DNA of 5,094 nt from Pseudomonadota bacterium (GTDB lineage Bacteria > Pseudomonadota > Gammaproteobacteria > Burkholderiales > Burkholderiaceae_B): positions 1-5,094 of the forward strand of contig JAEWEH010000119.1 of NCBI GenBank assembly GCA_023389535.1. Direction: 5' to 3'. Shown piece after piece: positions 1 to 5,094 of the stretch (its first letter is position 1; each line of letters starts with the position of its first letter). The notes beneath the pieces were generated by a model that saw only the letters and a program-made list of their open reading frames with translations, was not told the DNA's origin and did not search any database. The translations under genes and the position numbers were made by a program.

Positions 1-665
1 GGCAGGATGGCAGGCTGGTCAAACCACAGCGCCCGGACGCCCATGCGCGGAATCCGCTTGCGCACCTTACCCGCCTGGTCGGCGGCTTTCGGAAAGCCAT
101 GCAGGCGCCGAAGCGTATTGCGCAGCTTGGACAAGAGCGCGTCGTTGACCGCAGCCGACAAGTCGCCCGCCCGCAAGCGGAGCGGATCGGTCTTGCCGCC
201 CGCCCCCCCGCACACCACGATGGGCGATCGCCGCGCGCGCGCCAGCAAGATCATCGCGATCTTGGCCTGGGCCTGGTCGGTGGCGTCGATGAGCACGTCC
301 ACATCGTTGGCAAAGAGTTCGTCGACATTGTCCGCGGAAACGAAGTCGTCGATCATCTGTACACGGCAATCCGGATTGATGCCATGCACGCGCTGCGCCA
401 TGGCCACGACCTTGGACTGGCCGACGGTATCGGTCAGGGCATGCAGTTGCCGGTTGATGTTCGACTCGGCGACATGGTCCAGATCGATCAGGCTCAGCGC
501 CCCCACGCCCGAACGCGCCAGCGCTTCGGCACACCATGACCCCACCCCGCCTATGCCCGCCACCGCCACATGCGCACCCCGCAGGCGATCCAGGACGCCG
601 GGCCCATACAAGCGCTCCATGCCGGCGAAGCGGCGACTGACATCAACAAGACCGGAATCGGACAT
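1..665 (-). CDS. tcdA: tRNA threonylcarbamoyladenosine dehydratase (N-terminal part; cut by the left edge)
   Basis: TcdA (also CsdL/YgdL) is a cytosolic E1-like enzyme of the ThiF/MoeB/UBA superfamily. It uses ATP to dehydrate t6A at position 37 of ANN-decoding tRNAs to the cyclic form ct6A. The window holds 221 complete codons; the E. coli protein has about 268 residues, so roughly the last fifth lies beyond the edge. Visible in the translation: the nucleotide-binding loop GIGGVGSW (residues 37-44), the acidic strand end LIDLD (59-63), the family segment NINRQ (69-73), a Lys at 85 in GQSK, DATD (127-130) and GGAGGKTDP (153-161). The ATG at 663-665 is chosen because the next residues match the family's N-terminus (RRFAGMERLYG, 11-21). 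No convincing Shine-Dalgarno sequence precedes it. The frame stays open through a run of seven C at 203-209 (G on the coding strand). It is transcribed divergently from the ChaC-type gene. Confidence 0.95.
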   Translation of the reverse strand, partial: MSDSGLVDVSRRFAGMERLYGPGVLDRLRGAHVAVAGIGGVGSWCAEALARSGVGALSLIDLDHVAESNINRQLHALTDTVGQSKVVAMAQRVHGINPDCRVQMIDDFVSADNVDELFANDVDVLIDATDQAQAKIAMILLARARRSPIVVCGGAGGKTDPLRLRAGDLSAAVNDALLSKLRNTLRRLHGFPKAADQAGKVRKRIPRMGVRALWFDQPAIL

Positions 666-809
666 GGCAGGCTCGAAGAATGACTATGCACGGAAGGTAG
701 CAGTTTAACCCGCATGCGCCGAACACCTGCCGGTCGCTTCCCCAGGGCGGGTCATTGAATAAAAAACCACACTGACATCAGAAGTTCCGGCAAGATCGCG
801 AGCCTGTCT

Positions 810-815
810 TAAAAT
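810..815 (+). promoter_or_regulatory. Candidate -10 element (TAAAAT) for the ChaC-type gene
   Basis: TAAAAT matches the sigma-70 -10 consensus TATAAT at five of six positions and lies in the only AT-rich patch upstream of the gene. No good -35 hexamer sits 16-18 bases upstream; the nearest candidate, TTCCGG at 785-790, is poor and 19 bases away. Transcription starting near 822 would leave a leader of about 30 bases. The overlapping TATACC at 815-820 is an alternative. Confidence 0.35.
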
Positions 816-836
816 ATACCTACTTTCACTGCTTTT

Positions 837-841
837 CGGAG
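837..841 (+). promoter_or_regulatory. Ribosome binding site (CGGAG) for the ChaC-type gene
   Basis: CGGAG lies 11 bases before the GTG at 853, slightly longer than ideal but the only purine-rich match nearby. It supports the GTG start. The in-frame GTG at 862 would be 20 bases away, too far for this site. Confidence 0.4.
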
Positions 842-852
842 CCGCCCACAAA

Positions 853-1491
853 GTGAACGCCGTGTTTTCCCCCGACCCGCAAGCCATTCCCGCGCCCAGC
901 AGCTTTCGGCTGCTGACTGAAGCCGAACGTGACGCATCGCTGCAAGCCTCGCTTGCTCATTGGGAAGAAGATCAGGACGTCTGGGTGTACGGCTACGGTT
1001 CATTGATCTGGCGCCCCGAATTCGAGTTCATAGAAAAACGCAGCGCGCTGTTGCATGGCTATCATCGCGCTTTGTGTTTATGGTCGCGCGTCAATCGCGG
1101 CACGCCCGACCAGCCCGGCCTGGTGTTCGGGCTGGACGCTGGCGGATCATGCCGCGGCATGGCTTTCCGGGTGCCGGCCCGCTTGGTCCCGTCTACGATG
1201 GAGGCCTTGTGGCGGCGGGAAATGCCCAGCGGCGCGTATCTGCCCAAATGGCTGGCCTGCAGGACCGAACACGGCAACATCACGGCGCTGGTATTTGCCA
1301 TGAACCGCAACACCGACGCCTATGTGCGCGGCTTGCCCACCGAGCGCCTGCTGCACATCGTGCGCAACGCCCATGGCAGGTATGGCCCTTGTGTCGAATA
1401 TGTGCTCGAAACGGCCCAGGCACTGCAGCGGTCCAACATCCAAGACAAACGGCTGCAAGCGCTGGTGGGCCAGCTCCGCCTGTCGCTTTGA
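853..1491 (+). CDS. chaC: Gamma-glutamylcyclotransferase, ChaC family (glutathione-specific)
   Basis: ChaC-type enzymes are cytosolic and cleave glutathione into 5-oxoproline and Cys-Gly. The 212-residue product is close to the roughly 230 residues of E. coli ChaC. After a variable N-terminus, the substrate-binding signature VYGYGSLIWRP spans residues 45-55, with YGSLIW at 48-53. GYHRALCLWS (69-78), with RGTPDQPGLVFGLD (82-95), is the usual continuation. Glu123 in LWRREM (119-124) sits where the family's catalytic Glu is found (the RE pair, Glu115 in human CHAC1). YGPCVEYVLET (177-187) is typical of the C-terminal part. The start is a GTG; the first 40 residues are the least certain part. It points away from tcdA and is followed by 131 bases before pdxH, so it may be a single-gene unit or the head of the downstream cluster. 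Family assignment is strong. Glutathione as substrate follows from the family and is not shown by the sequence. Confidence 0.93.
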   Translation: MNAVFSPDPQAIPAPSSFRLLTEAERDASLQASLAHWEEDQDVWVYGYGSLIWRPEFEFIEKRSALLHGYHRALCLWSRVNRGTPDQPGLVFGLDAGGSCRGMAFRVPARLVPSTMEALWRREMPSGAYLPKWLACRTEHGNITALVFAMNRNTDAYVRGLPTERLLHIVRNAHGRYGPCVEYVLETAQALQRSNIQDKRLQALVGQLRLSL

Positions 1492-1519
1492 TGCCCAATT
1501 CATTGCCTCCCGCGATCGA

Positions 1520-1590
1520 TTGACGCCGGGCTGCCGGCGGCAATATGCCTTGGCGGCGCAGGCCGGACTGCATAGCGGTAAACTAGGGTT
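1520..1590 (+). promoter_or_regulatory. Promoter-like region and GC hairpin upstream of pdxH
   Basis: The spacer between the ChaC-type gene and pdxH contains TTGACG (1520-1525, five of six to the -35 consensus) followed after 18 bases by a weak TATGCC (1544-1549). A second possible -10, TAAACT, lies at 1579-1584 (four of six); its nearest -35-like hexamer, TTGGCG at 1550-1555, is 23 bases away, too far for a normal sigma-70 pair. A perfect 6-bp hairpin, CGCCGG-GCTG-CCGGCG, spans 1524-1539 with no following T run, so it is not a standard terminator and overlaps the first promoter candidate. Which element drives pdxH cannot be decided from sequence. Confidence 0.3.
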
Positions 1591-1611
1591 TGTCACCGCT
1601 CCCATCCTCTT

Positions 1612-1623
1612 TGATCGCGATCA
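1612..1623. repeat. 12-bp perfect palindrome abutting the pdxH start codon
   Basis: TGATCGCGATCA is its own reverse complement, and its last base is the A of the pdxH ATG. It takes up the space where a Shine-Dalgarno sequence would normally be, and no purine-rich site is seen just upstream. It could be an operator or simply chance. Confidence 0.5.
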
Positions 1624-2255
1624 TGTCTGTTGCCGATATCCGCCAGAACTACGAAAAGTTCGAATTGCTCGAAACGCTTGCCGCCGAGTCGCCACTGCAG
1701 CAATTTACGCTATGGTTCGACGAAGCGCTCAAGGCCGGCGTACCGGAACCGAATGCCATGACATTGGCCACCGCCACGCTCGCGGGCCGGCCGTCGGCAC
1801 GTACCGTGCTGCTGAAAGGATTCGACGAGCGCGGTCTGGTGTTCTTTACCAACTATGCTTCACGCAAGGGCAACGAGCTGGCCGAAAACCCTTGGGCCAG
1901 TCTGCTTTTCTTCTGGCCGGCCCTCGAGCGCCAGGTGCGCCTGGAAGGCCGCATCGAGAAAGTGTCTGACGCCGAATCCGATGAATACTTCCATAGCCGC
2001 CCCCTGGGTTCGCGCATCGGCGCGTGGGTGTCGCCGCAAAGCCAACCCATCACCCGCGCCGAGCTGGAATCACGCACCGTGGAACTGACCACGACACTGG
2101 GCGAGCATCCGCAGCGTCCGCCGCATTGGGGCGGCTACCGCCTGGCGCCCGACTATGTCGAGTTCTGGCAAGGCCGGCCTTCACGCCTGCACGATCGCCT
2201 GGCATTCCGGCAAGACGAGGCGGGCCAGTGGTCGCGCCAACGGCTGGCCCCCTGA
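1623..2255 (+). CDS. pdxH: Pyridoxamine/pyridoxine 5'-phosphate oxidase
   Basis: PdxH is a cytosolic, homodimeric FMN enzyme that oxidises pyridoxine 5'-phosphate or pyridoxamine 5'-phosphate to PLP with O2, the last step of the DXP-dependent vitamin B6 route and of salvage. The 210-residue product fits the family (218 in E. coli). From the ATG: Arg7 and Tyr10 in the N-terminal substrate lid, [10 protein letters not shown] (41-50), the FMN-phosphate strand RTVLLKGFD (60-68), [10 protein letters not shown] (74-83), [16 protein letters not shown] (95-109), [19 protein letters not shown] (119-137), PPHWGGYR (166-173), and the C-terminal [12 protein letters not shown] (181-192) ending in RLAP. 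Conserved binding residues (Arg60, Lys65, Tyr122, Arg126, Ser130, Arg188, His190) are present. The frame is open back to a TTG at 1590, but the extra 11 residues do not resemble the family, so the ATG is preferred. The flavin reductase gene follows after 22 bases. Confidence 0.97.
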   Translation: MSVADIRQNYEKFELLETLAAESPLQQFTLWFDEALKAGVPEPNAMTLATATLAGRPSARTVLLKGFDERGLVFFTNYASRKGNELAENPWASLLFFWPALERQVRLEGRIEKVSDAESDEYFHSRPLGSRIGAWVSPQSQPITRAELESRTVELTTTLGEHPQRPPHWGGYRLAPDYVEFWQGRPSRLHDRLAFRQDEAGQWSRQRLAP

Positions 2256-2268
2256 CTCGGGCACCGGC

Positions 2269-2272
2269 AAGG
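2269..2272 (+). promoter_or_regulatory. Ribosome binding site (AAGG) fixing the flavin reductase start
   Basis: AAGG lies five bases before the ATG at 2278. It supports that start over upstream in-frame codons inside pdxH, and it fits translation from a transcript shared with pdxH. Confidence 0.5.
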
Positions 2273-2277
2273 CATTC

Positions 2278-2802
2278 ATGTCCGCAATCCCGCCCGACTT
2301 CGATTCCGGTTTTTTCCGTTCAGCGCTGGGCCGTTTCGCCACCGGGGTCACTGTGGCGACGACCGAGAGCGCGAGCGACGGCAGCCCAGTAGGGCTGACC
2401 ATCAGCTCGTTCAATTCCGTGTCACTGGACCCGCCCATGGTGCTGTGGAGCCTGTCGAAAGCGGCGTCGTCACTGCCCCACTTTCTGAAAGCACGGCGCT
2501 ATGTCATCCATGTGCTGGCGGCAGCGCAGTTGCCGCTGGCCAAACGCTTTGCGCACGGCCCTCAGGCGGCCCGTTTCGCCGGCCTGGCGCTGACACGCGC
2601 ACCGGGCGGATCACTGATGCTGGACGACCCCGAGTGCGCCGCCTGGTTTGAGTGCTACAACCTGACCCAGCACGAAGCGGGCGACCATCTGATCTTCATC
2701 GGCCAGGTCGAGCGCTGCCACCGCATTTTCAGCCAGCCGCTGGTTTATCATGCTGGCGACTTTGATTTAACCCCATCGACCGAGCCCCTGTCCGACACTT
2801 GA
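2278..2802 (+). CDS. Flavin reductase-like domain protein (FMN-binding split barrel)
   Basis: The 174-residue product is almost entirely a flavin reductase-like domain (Pfam PF01613; HpaC/DIM6/NTAB type). Such proteins bind FMN and often use NAD(P)H to supply reduced flavin to a partner monooxygenase. Family features in order: FRSALGRFATGVTVAT (13-28), GLTISSFNSVSLDPPMVLWSL (39-59, the flavin-binding strand and loop), YVIHVLAAAQLPLAKRFA (75-92), GDHLIFIGQVERC (135-147) and PLVYHAGDF (154-162). There is no signal peptide or membrane segment. The start at 2278 is chosen because the domain begins directly after it and AAGG precedes it; an open extension to 2155 would lie inside pdxH and has no family character. 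It sits 22 bases after pdxH, which encodes a protein of the same general fold. No monooxygenase partner is in the window, so the physiological role and electron acceptor are unknown. Confidence 0.88.
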   Translation: MSAIPPDFDSGFFRSALGRFATGVTVATTESASDGSPVGLTISSFNSVSLDPPMVLWSLSKAASSLPHFLKARRYVIHVLAAAQLPLAKRFAHGPQAARFAGLALTRAPGGSLMLDDPECAAWFECYNLTQHEAGDHLIFIGQVERCHRIFSQPLVYHAGDFDLTPSTEPLSDT

Positions 2803-2825
2803 GGGCGGGTCAACGAATCTTATGC

Positions 2826-2829
2826 AGGA
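2826..2829 (+). promoter_or_regulatory. Ribosome binding site (AGGA) for the FAD oxidoreductase
   Basis: AGGA is six bases before the ATG at 2836, the best-placed Shine-Dalgarno sequence in the window. Together with the family N-terminus it fixes this start. Confidence 0.6.
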
Positions 2830-2835
2830 CACACT

Positions 2836-3942
2836 ATGGCAGATATAGACTGCGTTGTCTTGGGAGCCGGCGTCGTCGGCCTTGCCGTGGCGCGCGAACT
2901 GGCGCTTGCCGGGCGTGAAGTATTGATTGTGGAAGCAGCCGAAGCCATAGGCACCGGCACCAGCTCGCGCAACTCCGAGGTCATTCACGCCGGCATCTAT
3001 TATCCCCAAGGCAGCCTCAAGGCACGGCTTTGCGTCGCCGGCAAAGACATGCTGTACGCCTACTGCGCAGAACGCGGCATACCGCATCAGCGGCTGGGCA
3101 AACTGATCGTCGCGGCCACGCCGGCGCAAAGCGCGCAACTGGATCACATCGCCCAGCGCGCCGCCGCCAATGGCGTGCATGATCTCTACCGCATCAGCGG
3201 TGCAGAAGCGCAAGCCCTGGAACCGCAGCTCGTCTGCGACGCAGCGCTGGTATCGCCTTCCACCGGCATCGTCGACAGCCACGCATTGATGCTTGCACTA
3301 CAAGGCGATGCCGAGAACAACGGCGCCCAGTGTGTCTTTCATACCCGATTCAGCCAGGGGCGCCTGTTGGATACGGGCGAATTCCTGCTCAGCTTCGATG
3401 GCGACGAAGCCATGGAGCTGACCGCCGCTTGCGTCATCAACTCAACCGGATTGTCTGCGCCTTCGGTCGCCCGCAAGCTGGCAGGCCAGCCGCAGGAGCA
3501 CATTCCGCAAGCCTACTACTGCAAGGGCAGCTATTTCACGCTGTCGGGCCGCGCGCCCTTCAGCCGCCTGATCTATCCCATGCCGGACAGCGCCGGCCTG
3601 GGCGTGCACCTGACGCTGGACATGGGCGGCCAGGCCAAGTTCGGCCCGGATACTGAATGGGTCGACGGCGAGGACTACACGCTCGATCCGGCCCGATCCC
3701 GGGTGTTTTACGAAGCCGTGCGCAGCTATTGGCCCGCGTTGCCCGACGGCGCCTTGCAGCCCGGCTATACCGGCATACGTCCCAAGATCGTCGGGCCCGA
3801 TGCGCCTGCGGCCGATTTCGTCATTGCGGGCCCGCAGACCCACGGCGTTCAAGGCCTGGTCAATCTCTTCGGCATAGAATCGCCGGGACTGACCGCCTGC
3901 CTGGCCATTGCCCAGGCTACCCGCCTGTCGCTGCAGCCCTAG
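2836..3942 (+). CDS. FAD-dependent oxidoreductase of the DAO family, L-2-hydroxyglutarate dehydrogenase-like
   Basis: The 368-residue protein belongs to the D-amino acid oxidase/glycine oxidase-type FAD family (PF01266). It opens with the dinucleotide-binding fold: [18 protein letters not shown] (6-23, GxGxxG at 10-15) and Glu33, which would hold the FAD ribose. [19 protein letters not shown] (42-60) corresponds to the NSxVIHxGIYY stretch of L-2-hydroxyglutarate dehydrogenases (LhgO/L2HGDH). [10 protein letters not shown] (142-151), [17 protein letters not shown] (256-272), [12 protein letters not shown] (310-321) and the C-terminal FGIESPGLT (345-353), which closes the FAD site, also fit. 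E. coli LhgO has 422 residues, so this is a shorter relative. LhgO oxidises L-2-hydroxyglutarate to 2-oxoglutarate and passes electrons to the quinone pool; whether this protein shares that substrate cannot be told. No transmembrane segment is evident. It lies 33 bases after the flavin reductase gene and 44 before purU. Confidence 0.88.
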   Translation: MADIDCVVLGAGVVGLAVARELALAGREVLIVEAAEAIGTGTSSRNSEVIHAGIYYPQGSLKARLCVAGKDMLYAYCAERGIPHQRLGKLIVAATPAQSAQLDHIAQRAAANGVHDLYRISGAEAQALEPQLVCDAALVSPSTGIVDSHALMLALQGDAENNGAQCVFHTRFSQGRLLDTGEFLLSFDGDEAMELTAACVINSTGLSAPSVARKLAGQPQEHIPQAYYCKGSYFTLSGRAPFSRLIYPMPDSAGLGVHLTLDMGGQAKFGPDTEWVDGEDYTLDPARSRVFYEAVRSYWPALPDGALQPGYTGIRPKIVGPDAPAADFVIAGPQTHGVQGLVNLFGIESPGLTACLAIAQATRLSLQP

Positions 3943-3986
3943 GCCGTGCAAGTTCTCACCTCGCGTCAATCCGCTTTTGATCATCC

Positions 3987-4835
3987 ATGAATGACTACAT
4001 CCTGACTCTTTCCTGTCCCGATCGCATCGGCATTGTGCACAGCGTGACCGGCTGGCTGCTGAGCCTGCACGGGAATATCATCGATTCGCAGCAATTCGGC
4101 GACCTGGAAACACAAACGTTCTTCCTGCGCGTCCACTTCTCGGTGCCTACACCGGCTAACGTCGAGGACCTGGAAAGCTCTTTCGCCGCGGTTGCGCATC
4201 GCTTCGACATGCAGGCTCGCATCCACGACGCGCAGCGCAAGGCGCGCTTGCTCATTCTCGTCAGCAAACAAGGCCATTGCCTGAACAGCCTGCTGTTTCG
4301 GGCGCATAGCGGCGAACTGCCCGTCGAGATCGTCGGCATCGCGTCCAACCACCGCGACTACGCGAGCATGGCTCAGACCTACGGCATTCCCTTTCACTAT
4401 CTGCCAGTCACGCCCGAAACACGGCAGGAACAAGAGGCGCAAATCCTGGACATTGTGGAGCGCGAGCGCATAGACCTGGTCGTGCTGGCGCGCTATATGC
4501 AGATCTTGTCCGATAACTTGTGCCGGCAGTTGTCCGGCCGGGCCATCAATATCCATCACAGCTTCCTGCCCAGCTTCAAGGGCGCGCGGCCCTACCACCA
4601 GGCACACGCACGCGGCGTGAAGATCATAGGCGCCACCGCGCACTATGTGACGGCGGACCTGGACGAAGGTCCCATCATCGAACAGGACATCGAACGCGTG
4701 GACCATGGACTCAGCGCTTCGGAGCTGACCCGCGTAGGCAGCGACATTGAATCCCTCGTGCTGTCGCGCGCCGTGCGCTGGCATGTGCAGCACCGGATTC
4801 TGCTGAACGGCCAGCGGACCGTGGTATTCCGCTAG
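3987..4835 (+). CDS. purU: Formyltetrahydrofolate deformylase
   Basis: PurU hydrolyses 10-formyl-THF to THF and formate, regulating the one-carbon pool and supplying formate to the PurT step of purine synthesis. The 282 residues match the family (280 in E. coli). An N-terminal ACT domain (about 1-80) begins YILTLSCPDRIGIVHSVTGW (4-23). The formyltransferase domain follows from about residue 86: LILVSKQGHCLNSLL (89-103), VEIVGIASNH (113-122), GIPFHYLP (133-140) and LVVLARYMQILS (164-175). The catalytic triad of the formyltransferase fold is present: Asn188 and His190 in INIHHSFLPSFKGARPYHQA (187-206), and Asp226 in LDEGPIIEQD (225-234). In E. coli the enzyme is activated by methionine and inhibited by glycine; the ACT domain suggests similar control here. 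The ATG fits the family's first residues, although only a weak ribosome binding site is visible. It is the last gene of the plus-strand run. Confidence 0.97.
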   Translation: MNDYILTLSCPDRIGIVHSVTGWLLSLHGNIIDSQQFGDLETQTFFLRVHFSVPTPANVEDLESSFAAVAHRFDMQARIHDAQRKARLLILVSKQGHCLNSLLFRAHSGELPVEIVGIASNHRDYASMAQTYGIPFHYLPVTPETRQEQEAQILDIVERERIDLVVLARYMQILSDNLCRQLSGRAINIHHSFLPSFKGARPYHQAHARGVKIIGATAHYVTADLDEGPIIEQDIERVDHGLSASELTRVGSDIESLVLSRAVRWHVQHRILLNGQRTVVFR

Positions 4836-4866
4836 CCAACGGGGGTCCATCACTGACCTTCCCGAA

Positions 4867-4904
4867 CGTCCCTGCGCGCGCGGCAGGCGCGCGAGGCCGG
4901 GACG
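4867..4904 (+). terminator. GC-rich stem-loop after purU, possible transcript end
   Basis: CGTCCC (4867-4872) pairs with GGGACG (4899-4904). Inside, GCGCGC (4874-4879) can pair with GCGCGC (4887-4892) around a 7-base loop, leaving an unpaired GAGGCC on the right side. A competing hairpin is CCTGC (4871-4875) with GCAGG (4883-4887). No T run follows, so it is not a standard Rho-independent terminator. Its position 31 bases after the purU stop is what suggests a role in ending the transcript or protecting its 3' end. Confidence 0.3.
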
Positions 4905-4962
4905 GCGCAAGAGCTCTTCAAGCAGCAAGCAACGCCACAAAAACAGGCCAAGCACGCAGCCC

Positions 4963-4975
4963 GCCCCAGCGGGGC
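4963..4975. repeat. Short inverted repeat GCCCC-AGC-GGGGC
   Basis: A perfect 5-bp stem with a 3-base loop. On the plus strand no T run follows. On the minus strand a T5 run (complement of 4939-4943) comes about 19 bases after the stem, too far for an ordinary terminator of a gene entering from the right. Confidence 0.4.
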
Positions 4976-5039
4976 AGCATACACGAAACACCGCAGCGAG
5001 CCGGGTGGCGGGGGCCGGACCGCGGCGACTTTCGGGGCT

Positions 5040-5081
5040 GAACGAGCGGAAGCGAAGGCAGCACGAATGTGCGAACGAGCG
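5040..5081. repeat. Direct repeat of GAACGAGCG (two copies, 33 bases apart)
   Basis: The two identical 9-base copies are at 5040-5048 and 5073-5081. The second continues into another GAGCG at 5081-5085. Between them lies the small hairpin GCAC-GAAT-GTGC (5061-5072). Confidence 0.45.
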
Positions 5082-5094
5082 AGCGATGTGGTGT

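Larger units (their letters stand above)
666..852. promoter_or_regulatory. Divergent intergenic region between tcdA and the ChaC-type gene
   Basis: These 187 bases separate two genes that start away from each other, so promoters for both should lie here. The middle (about 754-830) is clearly more AT-rich than its surroundings, with an A-rich run at 758-766 and TTAAAATATA at 809-818. No gene or strong hairpin is seen. For the leftward gene the best pair I could find is TTCTGA (complement of 778-783) and TATTCA (complement of 756-761) with a 16-base spacer; each matches the sigma-70 consensus at only three of six positions. The segment also carries AGGGCGGGTCATTGAAT (744-760), which nearly recurs at 2802-2818. 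Confidence 0.5.
4836..5094. other. Right flank without a recognised gene; structured, repeat-bearing
   Basis: These 259 bases follow purU and show no coding region I recognise on either strand. They contain a GC-rich stem-loop at 4867-4904, a 10-bp palindrome AAGAGCTCTT (4909-4918), a hairpin GCCCC-AGC-GGGGC (4963-4975), a small hairpin GCAC-GAAT-GTGC (5061-5072) and a 9-base direct repeat GAACGAGCG (5040-5048 and 5073-5081). The base texture differs from the genes, with many GCGA/GAGCG words near the end. It may be a transcript end, an intergenic repeat element, or the leader of a gene beyond the edge. Confidence 0.5.

Noticed and set aside
203..209. Suspected frameshift in tcdA at a run of seven C (G on the coding strand).
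   Set aside because: Careful counting keeps the frame open and gives GGAGGKTDP exactly where the family expects it.
7..708. A 233-codon plus-strand open frame at the left end.
   Set aside because: It is the antisense shadow of tcdA, whose translation carries the full set of family motifs.
1524..1539. Perfect GC hairpin after the ChaC-type gene as a terminator.
   Set aside because: No T run follows and it overlaps promoter-like elements, so it is noted only as a hairpin.
1590..1622. Upstream TTG start for pdxH adding 11 residues.
   Set aside because: The added residues have no family resemblance. The ATG at 1623 gives the usual MSVAD-type N-terminus and length.
1322..1969. Plus-strand 215-codon frame bridging the ChaC-type gene and pdxH.
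   Set aside because: It overlaps both real genes in another frame and has an unstructured Arg/Cys-rich translation typical of a shadow.
2155..2277. Longer flavin reductase reading back into pdxH.
   Set aside because: The extension lies wholly or largely in the pdxH coding sequence in another frame, has no domain character, and the ATG at 2278 has its own ribosome site.
2822..2848. Eight-codon open frame (MQDTLWQI) overlapping the oxidoreductase start.
   Set aside because: It has no ribosome site of its own and no regulatory feature. The AGGA within it serves the ATG at 2836.
3981..4991. A 336-codon open frame on the minus strand covering all of purU.
   Set aside because: It is antisense to a full-length purU with intact ACT and catalytic motifs. 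Its translation shows no recognisable domain, and long antisense frames are common in high-GC genes.

Overview
The window is a compact, high-GC bacterial chromosomal segment. Protein content and gene style point to a betaproteobacterium of the order Burkholderiales, most likely the family Alcaligenaceae (Bordetella, Achromobacter or Pusillimonas relatives). The placement is inferred from how the PdxH, ChaC-type and PurU proteins read; no search was run. There is no transposase, integrase, CRISPR array, tRNA or rRNA, and every recognised gene looks like core metabolism.

Layout: (1) Positions 1-665, minus strand: the first 221 codons of tcdA, the tRNA threonylcarbamoyladenosine dehydratase, which runs off the left edge. 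(2) 666-852: a divergent intergenic region with an AT-rich promoter-like stretch. (3) 853-1491, plus: a ChaC-type gamma-glutamylcyclotransferase that degrades glutathione. (4) 1492-1622: a spacer with a GC hairpin and promoter-like elements. (5) 1623-4835, plus: four genes in one direction, pdxH (pyridoxamine/pyridoxine 5'-phosphate oxidase), a stand-alone flavin reductase-domain protein, an FAD-dependent oxidoreductase resembling L-2-hydroxyglutarate dehydrogenase, and purU (formyltetrahydrofolate deformylase). Gaps of 22, 33 and 44 bases make them a plausible operon. (6) 4836-5094: 259 bases with no recognisable gene, but with hairpins, a palindrome and short direct repeats.

How the genes may work together: PdxH uses FMN, the second gene encodes a probable FMN-binding reductase, and the third an FAD enzyme, so three flavoproteins lie in a row. 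PdxH supplies PLP, the cofactor of serine hydroxymethyltransferase and of the glycine cleavage system. PurU balances 10-formyl-THF against THF in the same one-carbon network. The ChaC-type and LhgO-like enzymes deal with glutathione turnover and, possibly, metabolite repair. A shared theme of cofactor and one-carbon housekeeping is an inference from gene order. I did not find a clearly new system. The best leads are the unassigned substrates of the two middle flavoproteins, a near-repeat shared by two intergenic regions, a palindrome abutting the pdxH start codon, and the structured right flank.
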